Positions 35,979-45,944 of a DNA stretch of 64,000 nucleotides are shown here, in pieces. The DNA is from Rhexocercosporidium sp. MPI-PUGE-AT-0058 (Eukaryota; Ascomycota; Leotiomycetes; Helotiales). The stretch's first letter is position 1. Each line of letters begins with the position of its first letter. The stretch covers positions 1,860,001 through 1,924,000 of the forward strand of contig JAGTJL010000007.1 of NCBI GenBank assembly GCA_020746875.1. Direction: 5' to 3'. The notes beneath the pieces are model-generated. The model was not told the origin of the DNA. It worked only from the letters and a program-made list of their open reading frames with translations, and did no database searches. The position numbers and the translations under genes are program-made.

Positions 35979-37526
35979 TGTGAGTACAGAGACTTTGGGT
36001 TGTGGGAGAAGTATGGAGACTTGTTCTGGGAAGTGAAAGTAAGATGAGTGGAGTGTTCTGATAAAAGATGCATACTTAGGTAGAAAGAGTTATCATCGTT
36101 GGTGTTTATCTTGAGATGTTTGTATACTTTATAAGAATGGCAAATCACAAAGGTTATTTATTGATGAATGGGATATGAGAAGATGGAAGAGGAAGATAGT
36201 AGTATCGATGAGAACTTGGGATGGAGAAACCCCCAACAGAGCCTCCGGCTTCTCCAGCGCAGCGCAATAGCACCCCTCACCATGCTCCCGCCACCAGACC
36301 AAATCCCCGTCGTCTCAACCCACGCCCTCGGCACAGGCGCAATCTCCTTCGGGAACCAACCATATGCGGTCTACCCACCCTCTCGTCAACGAACACCTAT
36401 CTCTAGCCATTAATCTTCCCACCGCCAGTTCTTACGATTCATCAAAACCAAATCCCAGCATTTCAATCTACATTCTAGAATTGTGCCCTCTGCCTCACAA
36501 CGCTATCAGAAGACTTCAACTCCGCATTAAGTTTTGGGAACATCTCCACGCATCCGTGGTAAGTCAGGATCCAATTAACAGACTTCGTGGTTCCGTTTCA
36601 AGAAGCAAAAGGTGAGAAAGACGAGAAAGCGGCCGAGGGAGAAACGGGAGGAGTCGCTACCGTTGCTTGAAATGGCGAGGACCAAGCTTACATCTGGAGA
36701 CCAAATAAGACAGGAGGTGAGGTGCGTAGTTGTTGCCACCTCTCCGACTGTACTGCTAGCTCTGAACACATCTCGTCTCGTATAAGAGATGCTGCCTAGA
36801 CGATGACAAACAACAAGCTCACTCAACGAAGCTCCGCCGCTGTTGATTTCTTCTCCGAGATGGCGTGAATCAGAACAAATCCTTATATCACCTCCCAACC
36901 AACTTCCAGGCGGACGAGTAAGCGCGTGGTGTTATTTGCAGCTAGAAGTTATGACTTGTATTAGGTCGTGAGATGAGGATTACGAGAGAGAAAAATTGGT
37001 TTAGCAATATCTGCTTGCCTTTTAAAAGAGTTGGGGTTAGGAGGATCTCTCGAAAGGATCATCAGTTGGATTTCCAGAAATAGATTGAGGACGATAATGA
37101 GGAAATCAGAGGTGCAATGAGCCAGTTCGTCAAAATTTGAAGACGACAGTAGCAAAGATAATGATCAGAAAAAGTAAACATGGGGGGGAAACAACATGGC
37201 CTGGAACTAATATCAAAAATAACAAGAGAAAAGCGTGAAGAAATATGCGTGTTCGTTCGGTCTGGACTGCGGGATCTGCGTTGAGATAAAGCAATCATAT
37301 CACTCGGCGAGAACTTGGGAGCTTGAACTTGCTTTTGAGGCTATTCGCAAACTATTTCTTGGCTGGGAAAGTGTTGTCTTATTTGACAATGCTGAGAACG
37401 ATCTCGCGAACGTCATGACTCGAGATTGATACTGTTGTCAAATCCCTGACGCGTCTCGAGGACCCGTCCTGCCTACCAGAAGATCAGCGATATCACCGAA
37501 TGGAGTATTCGCCTTGCCTCGCCTGT

Positions 37527-37560
37527 GAGTAGTAGTACTGCTACTACTACTACTACTACT
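37527..37560. repeat. Inverted trinucleotide microsatellite (AGT)n...(ACT)n
   Basis: Three AGT units are followed by CTG and then about seven ACT units, so the two halves are complementary and could fold back. It lies in gene-poor DNA. Confidence 0.85.
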
Positions 37561-40500
37561 CGAACAGAGCTCTAATGTAAGTACCAACAGGAATATCCTT
37601 TCTGTCTGACGATGGTCAGGAATGGAAAGTTCTGGACTCCAGCTCCATAGCTCACGACGCACGAACAGCCAGTAAACCAGGCCACTTCAAGCACATGTGC
37701 TCATCACTGACCTAGACTGAATCCCAAAACCAAACACATCACCCCTCTCATCTGCCCATCATCTCACGAACACAACATCAGAGAATAAGAAGCAGAAAAA
37801 AACACTGTGGTACTCACGATGTACTACTCACTTCGTTGGCAGTGTTCCCGGCTCCGACACCTGTATTGGAATCCCCAATCCGCCTAGTCTCGGTAGTAGG
37901 ATGAGTACAGCATCAGTACCGGCACCGCAAAAAGTAAGGCTGGCAAGCCCCCCGCTTGCTCAATCCCACTCTCGACATGCAGCACCGTCGCTGTACTGTT
38001 GCCGTGTTACGTGCGGTACTGTACTGTATGACAGGAGAAGTTCTTCTCTGCAGGTAGCGAATACACGAAGAAGGAAAAGGAGGAAGTTGCATTGGAGAGG
38101 ATAGGGTAGTGAGGTTCGGATGATCAGCTGGACACATGACCATCCGCCTCTTTTGTGCCATCCGATGGGAGCAGGTGGGTGGTCCCGAAAGCACATCTAC
38201 GGAATCAGGCGACCCGAAAGCTGGGCTCGGGTTGGAGTAGGTGTAACTGCTGGCTTGAACCCATTGGAAAGCAAACAAAGCTCGCTTGGCTATGCCTTGT
38301 TATTCGCCCCCCTAATCTCTGGATCTTGGAGAGAATCAGATCACCGTCGACGGCCTCTTTCTGAACTATCCAATAATTTGGTTCAGCGTCTTGACGGGCC
38401 GGGTTTGGGTCACACATATCGTTGAAGCGTTTCCTCACCGCTGGATTTGGGAAGTTGACGGTGGCCAGTCAAAGGAGGCTTGTCATCACAGTTGCACTGA
38501 AGGCATCTTCGATCTGATTGCAACGAGATACAGGTCATGTTACACGGCATGTGTCCTGACGCACGGGTCAACCGAATGAGCGATCTGCATGGAGAGTTAA
38601 AGTAGGCGGTGTTTGAGGCATAGAGGTGCATTTAGGGCTTGTTGCACCCGTGGAACCGGGGAGCGACGTCGAGGAATGATATTTATCCGCACCTAGACTG
38701 GGCTCAGAGGAAATCCTTTTTCAGCCCACAGACGGCCCGAAAACGAAACCGTGGTGTGAGCTTCCCAAACAGTTTTGACCATGGTAAGCTGGATTCGGTA
38801 GCGGTTGAAAAATCAGGTTTGATGTTAGAGGGATTTATTCGAGTGTGGAAGCACAAGCACCACCTGTCTGGTCAGAGGCCAGGTGTCATGCCGTGTGACA
38901 ACAGGCTGCTTTCCCAGCTTTCCCAGCTAACCCTCGGTTTCGTTCCATTGAAGACGGCTGCCGCATCGTAGTCAGCTTCATCAACTAGAAAGGAGATAAA
39001 CTTGGAGGTCGGAATAGGGCTTGTAGCATCAGGGATGATCCTCGGTCACAACCTCTCAGGGCTGATTTTGCGGCACGGTGAATTTCAATTCACAATCTCC
39101 ACTCTGTTGGCAAAAGCTGTAAGCTAATCGGCGTATTGCTGTGATATTCTGCTCCTTCGGGGGAAATTGAAATGCAAATTAGAATATCAAGGACTGACTT
39201 TCTCGACCGCTGCTGTCTGAGTGTTTGTAACCCGTTGGCCGTGCTCTGGGGGCATGAGAGCTTGCATCACATTATACTCGGAGAATTAGCTTGAGCTTGG
39301 CTTTTCGTATTTGAGTTTACTCCGAACTGATGTCGATCTCCTGATGCTGGAGCGAGCGGACAGATACGGAAGTGGGACGTTGTGGAGGAGTCCTTGAGAA
39401 GCCCACAAATTAGCCCTTATTCTAGAGGGATTGCCCGGCACTTGTAGGATCGAGTTTCATTGGAATGATGCGTTTGCAGCCGGACTCCGTTGTGACTATC
39501 CGAGCTGCTCGGATGGCGTTTATTTCAGGTTTCACGGCAGCAGCCTTTCAACGCGTTTGGTGATAGCTTCACCATTTGTCTCTCTTGATGCCGTCCTCTT
39601 TAGAGTTTTTTTTGGAGGATGAAAGTGGGAGACCAGCTGCGGCCGCATATTGCTGGCTGGCTGTTGGCAGGGTTTGTTGATGATCCGGTAGATAGCGCAA
39701 TAGTGGATACTCCCAATCCCAGCCTCGTGCTCCGAGCCACTCACATCTGTTCTTGCCCTTTGAGCTCCATGTGTTTGCCACTATCGACTTATCCTTGCCC
39801 CGTGAGAATCAGACCATTTTTCAGCTGTGCCGCAGGAGTGTACAAGTCAGAAAGAAGAATGGAAAACGCCTTCGTGACTCGGGAACTAAGCGATTCATCG
39901 GGTTCATTGGTGTGCCAAGGGCAACAAGGTTCAACGCAGAAACAACATGGCTCTCTGGGATTTGGACTCCAGGGAGTCGGTTCATAGCGTCAAGCCCGTT
40001 ATTTCACTCCTGCAGTGTGTGACGCGGTGCGGTCCAGTACATTGGCGTACGGGTCGGGTAATGCCTCGTGGCAAAGTGTGTTCACTATTTGTCGGTTGGA
40101 CATTTGGTAGACTTTGCTGGACGCCATTGATGAGGAAACCGCTGAAGAGGAGAAATCGAGCGAGCGAACCGGCGGAGGTGCGTCTTGATAGTTCGACGCT
40201 GCGCATTTGTTTCCTATATGGGCGGCCTTAAAGTCAGGCTCCACCTCGGTCGAAGTCAGGTTTTATGATCTGTCAGACGTCAAAGCTGCCAGAAAACATA
40301 AATGCAGCGGCCAGCATGTAATGGCATACTATTAAGCGAAATGCTACGCAAAATTATGGAGCAAGAAGCGTTGAGACCTGGGGTTTTCATGTCATCTTTC
40401 GGGAATCATCCTGTCCGGCACAGTTCGTGGGGGTTTAGTCTGAAGCCGGCGGCATTCGACGATAGAGACGGAGGTAGCGTAGAGTGCATTCATTAGTGGC

Positions 40501-42532
40501 CGGCCGCGTGCTTTAGTTGGGGATTGAAGAAGATTTGCACGTCCTCAGATAAAATATTTGTCAGGAACTGAGATTTTTTGGCTTTCGGCGGTGCAACAGT
40601 GCGGCTTGGTACTTCCGTACCGCGATTCGGGCGCTCTTGTGCTTCCATCCAAACAGCTTACCCGCTTAGTTTGCCGGCAGATGGAGATTGCGACCAGGGA
40701 AAGAGACCCTCATTCCGGAGGAAACCAAGATAAGATAATCTTGTCCAGGTGAAGTGCCAGTCTTCATCACGGCATGTTTGACAAATGGCAAACATATAGG
40801 CATGGATGATGGAACATCTACGAGCCTTCTCTCGTCTCAACCTTCTCTGAAGATCGTGGAAGACGGGAGACGAGCTGCTCTAGTCCTTAAAGCTATCCAG
40901 GGCAAGCATGATGGCGCTCTGCCACGGAAGCTCACCAATAACTGAAGCCTGGAGTTAATCGAATGGGCGACAGGCGCGAATTGCTTGTGCAACAGTGGGT
41001 GATGAGGATTGGTCGTGGCTTTACGAAAGACGGACAGTGAGACATGGCTGGCGACAGGGAATTTGAATGAAGTATCCGCATCGTTTGGGGCACCAGTCAA
41101 ACACTCGGAGGCGGGGTAGGGTTGCATTCTGAGGTTTGGGCAGAGGAAAATGGAATCTTGGAAACGGAAGGTGGCAAAGGGGGGAAGTCGGGGGTAAAGT
41201 GGGGAGAAAGTCGTATTGAAGTACGTACCATTGAATTGTAACTCTGGATATAAAATCGGATCCGGGAGCTGTGGATAGAAAGGTAGATGGGATGATGAAG
41301 AAGGGGCTGGAGTAGAACAAGGAGAGAAGGAGCATCCTGGAATCCCTTTTGCTATTGTTATGTTAAACAGAAGACGAGCTTTGTGGGTAGATAAGCGAAT
41401 TTCTTAAGAAACATCCACTGTTAAGGTAAAATACTGTACCATTTACACTGTATTGTGTTCAATTTTGTTAAAATTCTGTCGGTTGGCACTTGACGAAGAC
41501 CTTCGCCTCCAGGAGCGCGTCTGATAACGGCTTGTCGTCTATAAAGTTCAAGATGATGTGGAGGACTCACTGTAAAGTACGGATTAGAAAAACAGCCGGC
41601 TGGCTAGTCCTTGTAATGGGAACATCGCTTCGGAGGAGGATGAGGTCAAAGACATGTATCGGAAGCACATCCCGTCTAAGTGCCAGGCCGCCAAACAAAC
41701 AATGACCCCTAGTTGGCATAAGTCCGACTCCACACCAGGCTAAAACAAGAAACTGATTGTGGACTGCCTTGTCTTGCCTTTTGCCAACTTGCCTGCCCAG
41801 TAGTGTGAGCTGTCAATGTCACACTGGTGAATGGACTGGACACGCAGACACGGCGGGCTGCACCAGGCCCTTCGACTGGGCGGGCTGTCTGGTTCGCTGG
41901 GCTAATTTAGCAGCAGCAGGAGCAGCAGCCCCTGACCGACCGAGAAATAGCTCCCCGGTTTCTGGAATGGGGCAGCGGGCAAAGGTAGGGATAATGCTTG
42001 CATCCCCATGTGCAGCTAGAAGCTGTCGTGCAGTGGGCTATGCGGCCTGGCTTGCTGGAAGTGGAAGTGAAAGTGGCCAAGGAGGATATCTGTGGGGAAT
42101 ACTGTCCTGTACGGCTCGGCAACAATCCAACAATCGAGCACGCAATGAATTAAATCCGTAAGTTGATAGTACTCACTGGCTGTGAAGTATTCCTCAAGGA
42201 GGATAGGATAGGATAGGCGTTATACAGTCGCAGGAGAAGAGCAACAAAGCAACACAGCAAAAGGATAGAACTGAATATCGAGTACTTTACTCAGTACTGG
42301 TGAACCAACCAGATTCCTCCTTCCATGCCTTCCTCCACAAACAAAGCAGCAGGCTTGCCATGCCCGCATTTACCGTCTGCTTCTGGCCTCTGTCCCAGTC
42401 CCGGTCCCAGTCCCGGTCCCAAGCATCGCTCTCTCCGTAGTGACTTGACGTGAATTGACTTGACTTGACTTGCCTAAGTGCCCACCCTAAGTTCCCTAAG
42501 GTCCCTCGCGCTGGCCGACCCGAGTAGCCTGG

Positions 42533-42552
42533 CAGCAGCAGCAGCAGCAGCC
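42533..42552. repeat. CAG trinucleotide repeat
   Basis: Six to seven CAG units in a row (GGCAGCAGCAGCAGCAGCAG) in the far upstream region of velC. A related GCAGCAGCAGGAGCAGCAG stretch lies near 41911. No coding frame across it is supported. Confidence 0.8.
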
Positions 42553-42659
42553 CATTCATTCCTTCGCTGGCTGGCTGGCTGCCTCGCTCGCTTACTTGCT
42601 TGGAATCTCGAAAGACCCCTGGGCCTGGAAACCGAACCACCCTGTTCCCGCGTCCAGCG

Positions 42660-42800
42660 CTTGTCCTTGTCCTGGTCCCCCCTCCTCTTTTCCAACCCTT
42701 CCACCCTCCCTCCCTCCTCTCTCTCCTCGTGTTGTCTTCTGTTGTTCCCTTCATCGATTGTCGACTCCTCTTTTCTTCCCCCTTTACCTCTGTGCTCTCT
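42660..42800 (+). promoter_or_regulatory. Pyrimidine-rich tract upstream of velC
   Basis: An extended C/T-rich run on the plus strand (for example CCACCCTCCCTCCCTCCTCT near 42700) about 1.1 kb before the velC ATG. Such tracts commonly mark promoters and transcription starts in filamentous fungi; here that role is inferred from position only. Confidence 0.45.
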
Positions 42801-42997
42801 CTCTCTCCTCCGTCCAATACAGCTCGGCGTCCGGCTCCAGCTAAGCCTATCGAATCAGGATCATCCATCCTATCGCTGTGGATCTATATCTGCCGATTTG
42901 TTTCCTCGCCCTCCCCCGAAGAAATAAATTAAGGAAATAAAATCTCCGACTCCTGTTGCTCCTCCGCTTTCCTCTTCTTCGCCTCAGTCGATCGTCG

Positions 42998-43282
42998 ATG
43001 CCCGCAGCCGAATCACTCGCCTCACATCAAATTCTCGGTGCCCCCTCCCTGTCACATCACGGTGTCAGCACACAATATTCGTCTTGTCCACTGCCAGCAC
43101 TCCAGTACGACCTCAACCAACCAACCAATACAGCCCAATCACAGCCTGATTCCAGACAGCTGGTACCCAATCCCCCTTCCGAAGACTCGGTCAGCCATGA
43201 AGAAGTAAATTGGCTTCTGTCTATGGCCCGTCTGCCCACTACTTTGCGCAAGCACCGGACCTTTGCGTCCCTAGCTATATAG
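42998..43282 (+). CDS. Candidate upstream ORF in the velC leader (94 residues)
   Basis: An ATG at 42998 opens a 94-residue frame (MPAAESLASHQILG ... EEVNWLLSMARLPTTLRKH) that ends at 43280-43282, 578 bases before the velC ATG. It lies downstream of the pyrimidine-rich tract, so it may be in the velC transcript. Composition is protein-like, but no family is recognised. It could be a regulatory uORF or a small independent gene. Confidence 0.35.
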   Translation: MPAAESLASHQILGAPSLSHHGVSTQYSSCPLPALQYDLNQPTNTAQSQPDSRQLVPNPPSEDSVSHEEVNWLLSMARLPTTLRKHRTFASLAI

Positions 43283-43600
43283 CCCAACCCAGCGGACCTC
43301 TTTCCAAGGGCTTGGACCGACCTCGTCTTTCGTCGGACTTCCTTTTCTACCTTTTTGATGGTGTTTCTCGTCGCACAGATTCACCTCAACGCATGAACAT
43401 TGCCAGTGGACCTCCGAGCCCTGTCCTGACCGCCTGAACCGAATCTTTCACCAAAGCCTCATCGCCTGTGCCTCGAAACTAACGTCAACCTGATCGCCGC
43501 TGCCGTAAGACAAACCCGTCGGCGTATCGTGTTTGACTGTCATAAACGCGATATCCTGCCATCCGTCTCGTTGGCAGACCTCGGCTCAGCAAGGTACCGC

Positions 43601-43748
43601 ATGAACAGTTTGCCTGCAGAGGGAACCAGGTTAAGGCAAAGGAGATCAAGATCAGTCCATGCATCTGCTCTCGGCGGAGAATTTACAATTGAGGTATATC
43701 CGATCTGCTTATATGCTCGGCCACTTCCTAACGTCTCTGTAGATTTAA
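43601..43748 (+). promoter_or_regulatory. velC 5' leader: short uORF and leader intron
   Basis: A GTATAT donor at 43694 and an acceptor ending at 43742, with CTAAC 14 bases before the acceptor, define a probable 49-nt intron in the 5' leader. An ATG at 43601 starts an uORF of 31 codons up to the donor; after splicing it adds one codon and meets TAA at 43746-43748. The uORF ends 111 bases before the main ATG, so it could reduce or condition velC translation. Confidence 0.5.
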
Positions 43749-43859
43749 ATCTCCTTTCTGTCCCAATCGTTGCGAGAAGACTTTCGATTGGTCCCCCACG
43801 ACGACTTTGATATACTGCGACACCTCGAACTTTGTCGTACCAACATCAGACTCAATAAC

Positions 43860-45224
43860 ATGTCTTTGACACAACCACCAGGAGGCCTTGGAGGAGGACC
43901 CTCTGGGTATGCATATCCAGCAGATGGCGATCGTTCGAGACAACCTGCCCCAACTTTACCCTCAATGTCCTCCCTCCTGAACCAGGAACCTACCGAGCAA
44001 CCTACCCAACAAAATAACCAGTACATGGCCCGGCAATTCCAACCGCCTTACAACATGGCAAACCAGCCGCATCCTCTGTACCAAAGTCAGCAGGATCCGA
44101 ATGCACCTGTACAGCACATCTACCACCCACCTCCAGCACCAACGAACTCACATTCATCACAGGCTCCACCGGAACCTATGCTGATGCATCTCGACGGTCA
44201 ACGCCCACTAGCAAGATTTCATAGCGGAGCAGCGCCCTCAGCAAGTAGGCAAGCCAAGCCAATTAAAAAGAGAAGGGCTGATCACCCAAAAGACCATGGT
44301 CAAGAACTCCGATCGGAATTTTCACAGCGCTACAATCCCGCTCAAGCAAGTCGATCGCCCAGTCAGGCGTCCTTTGAGCCAGAAGGTGTTTCTTCTCGCA
44401 GAGATTCTACCTTTTCCGAATCGTCCTCTCGCGGAATGACGCAAATGCAAACTTCCAAGATGCCGATATCTGGTCTCTTGAGTGAAGAACCAAGGCAAGT
44501 CGGCCACACACAACTTGATTGTACCAAGACTGACTTTTACAGTCCGGCTGTTGATCGCCCAGTACCAAGATACACCCTTCGGATGCGCCAACAGCCCGTC
44601 GCCGCACGTGCATGTGGCTTCGGCGAGCGTGACCGTCGTGTGATTGATCCACCTCCGATACTTCAGATGGACGTTTCCGCACCACATTTGACTGCCCTAG
44701 AACTCAGCCAGTTGATGCGTTCGCAATACTCCGTCATCCACTGTACTCTTTGGGACACTGACAACAACTGCGATGCAACCGCCATGCCAGGTACGACCGA
44801 CAAGCGCCAGCAACGGAGGCTAATGGGCACACTCGTCTCATCTCCATTCGTCGGCAAGGATGAGCATGGTGTCGAGGGATGCTTCTTCACATTCCCCGAC
44901 CTGAGTGTCAGGACGCCAGGGAAATACAGCTTGAAGTTCTCGCTCGTGAGGCTCGATCCAACTCGGATGTGTCCTGGTAACAGCGAACCTGTCAGGAGTA
45001 CCATCATCAGCAGTGACTTCCAAGTCTTCAATGCCAAGGACTTTGGAGGCATGAGAGCGAGCACCGCATTGACCAAGACGCTGAAGCACCAGGGATGTTT
45101 GATTTCAGTGAAGAAGGGAAATAGCAAGAACAACCGAGACGATGATGACGATGACGAAGACGAGAATAATGATGATGATGAGGGGGATAGTTCGACGAAG
45201 CGAGGGAAAAGGCCGAAACGGTAA
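43860..45224 (+). CDS. velC: Velvet domain regulator, VelC type
   Basis: The first ATG of the frame, at 43860, gives 454 residues with no intron. Residues 1-240 are disordered and rich in Pro, Gln and Ser. The velvet domain follows: YTLRMRQQPVAARACGFGE, RDRRVIDPPPILQM, VIHCTLWD, RQQRRLMGTLVSSPFVG, VEGCFFTFPDLSVRTPGKY and FGGMRASTALTKTLKHQGC. The ARACGFGERDRRVIDPPPI reading and the uninterrupted domain point to VelC rather than VelB (interrupted domain), VosA or VeA. The tail is first very acidic (DDDDDDEDENNDDDEGD) then basic (TKRGKRPKR). Velvet proteins are DNA-binding regulators of development and secondary metabolism; VelC has been linked to sexual development in Aspergillus. The long leader suggests translational control. 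Confidence 0.92.
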   Translation: MSLTQPPGGLGGGPSGYAYPADGDRSRQPAPTLPSMSSLLNQEPTEQPTQQNNQYMARQFQPPYNMANQPHPLYQSQQDPNAPVQHIYHPPPAPTNSHSSQAPPEPMLMHLDGQRPLARFHSGAAPSASRQAKPIKKRRADHPKDHGQELRSEFSQRYNPAQASRSPSQASFEPEGVSSRRDSTFSESSSRGMTQMQTSKMPISGLLSEEPRQVGHTQLDCTKTDFYSPAVDRPVPRYTLRMRQQPVAARACGFGERDRRVIDPPPILQMDVSAPHLTALELSQLMRSQYSVIHCTLWDTDNNCDATAMPGTTDKRQQRRLMGTLVSSPFVGKDEHGVEGCFFTFPDLSVRTPGKYSLKFSLVRLDPTRMCPGNSEPVRSTIISSDFQVFNAKDFGGMRASTALTKTLKHQGCLISVKKGNSKNNRDDDDDDEDENNDDDEGDSSTKRGKRPKR

Positions 45225-45944
45225 CCCAACTAGCAGGAGAATGCTTCAAAGCAGACGAAACGCGACGCGATGTGATGACATATCCTTACAATCAACTTTC
45301 GCTATAGACGAGAAACGAATGGGAGGCACTTTGACAATTGAGTATGTTGAGAGCCCGCGAGTCAGTCAGTTGTTGTTTTTGGGAACCCCAGGCGTTTCTG
45401 AACTGCGTGATGAGATGAGAGAGAAATGAGGACGAGATGAGAGACAGTGACGAGGACGCAGGACTGATTGGTGATGCTTGGCTTGCTTGATGCAATTTCT
45501 TCCGACTCTTTCTTTGTCTACTACTGCGAGCTGGATGATCCGGTCTGATCCGATATAACGATGTGTTGATACCCAGGGACATTGAACTTGCTGTCGCCTG
45601 CATAGAGGCGAACGAGTGAATGATTGAATGGCATGAACAGATGCACGACCATACTGTTCATATATAAATATACTACATACTTACTCTTCACTCACTTGGG
45701 ATTTTCTGACATACAATTGCTTCCATTACCTGCTGGCGCTCCTCCAGCCAAAATCAATCAAAACACGTCCGTCGCGTCCCAACCGAGGGCGGTGAACTTA
45801 GCGCGTTCTGCCCCACCAGTCGATAGAAATTCTTTTGCTCCGCGACAATCTACCTCTTCCTTTCCTTCCCTCTGGCATAGACCAGCAAGGGCACCTTTTG
45901 CATTTGAATCCCAACTCCCCCATTTACAACTCCGAATCGCAATC
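45225..45944. promoter_or_regulatory. Promoter region of CTP synthase
   Basis: About 720 bases between velC and the CTP synthase ATG. A TATA-like element (ATATATAAATATA) lies at 45659-45670, about 280 bases before the ATG, and is followed by a C/T-rich leader with CCAACTCCCCCATTT just before the start. No gene is seen. Confidence 0.45.

Larger units (their letters stand above)
35979..42950. other. Seven-kilobase stretch without a supported gene
   Basis: No ORF longer than about 195 codons, and none with a recognisable domain. A short proline/arginine-rich frame beginning MEKPPTEPPASPAQ (36221-36406) is the only mildly protein-like reading near the 5' end. Microsatellites occur at 37527-37560, 42200-42220 and 42533-42552. 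The 3' part (from about 42350) is rich in C and T on the plus strand and runs into the velC leader. Large upstream regions like this are typical of developmental regulator genes, which velC is. Confidence 0.4.

Noticed and set aside
42287..42932. ORFs of 110-193 codons on both strands in the C/T-rich DNA upstream of velC
   Set aside because: Composition is low-complexity (long Ser/Pro/Leu or Arg/Gly runs) arising from the pyrimidine-rich tract, with no consistent start or conserved motif.
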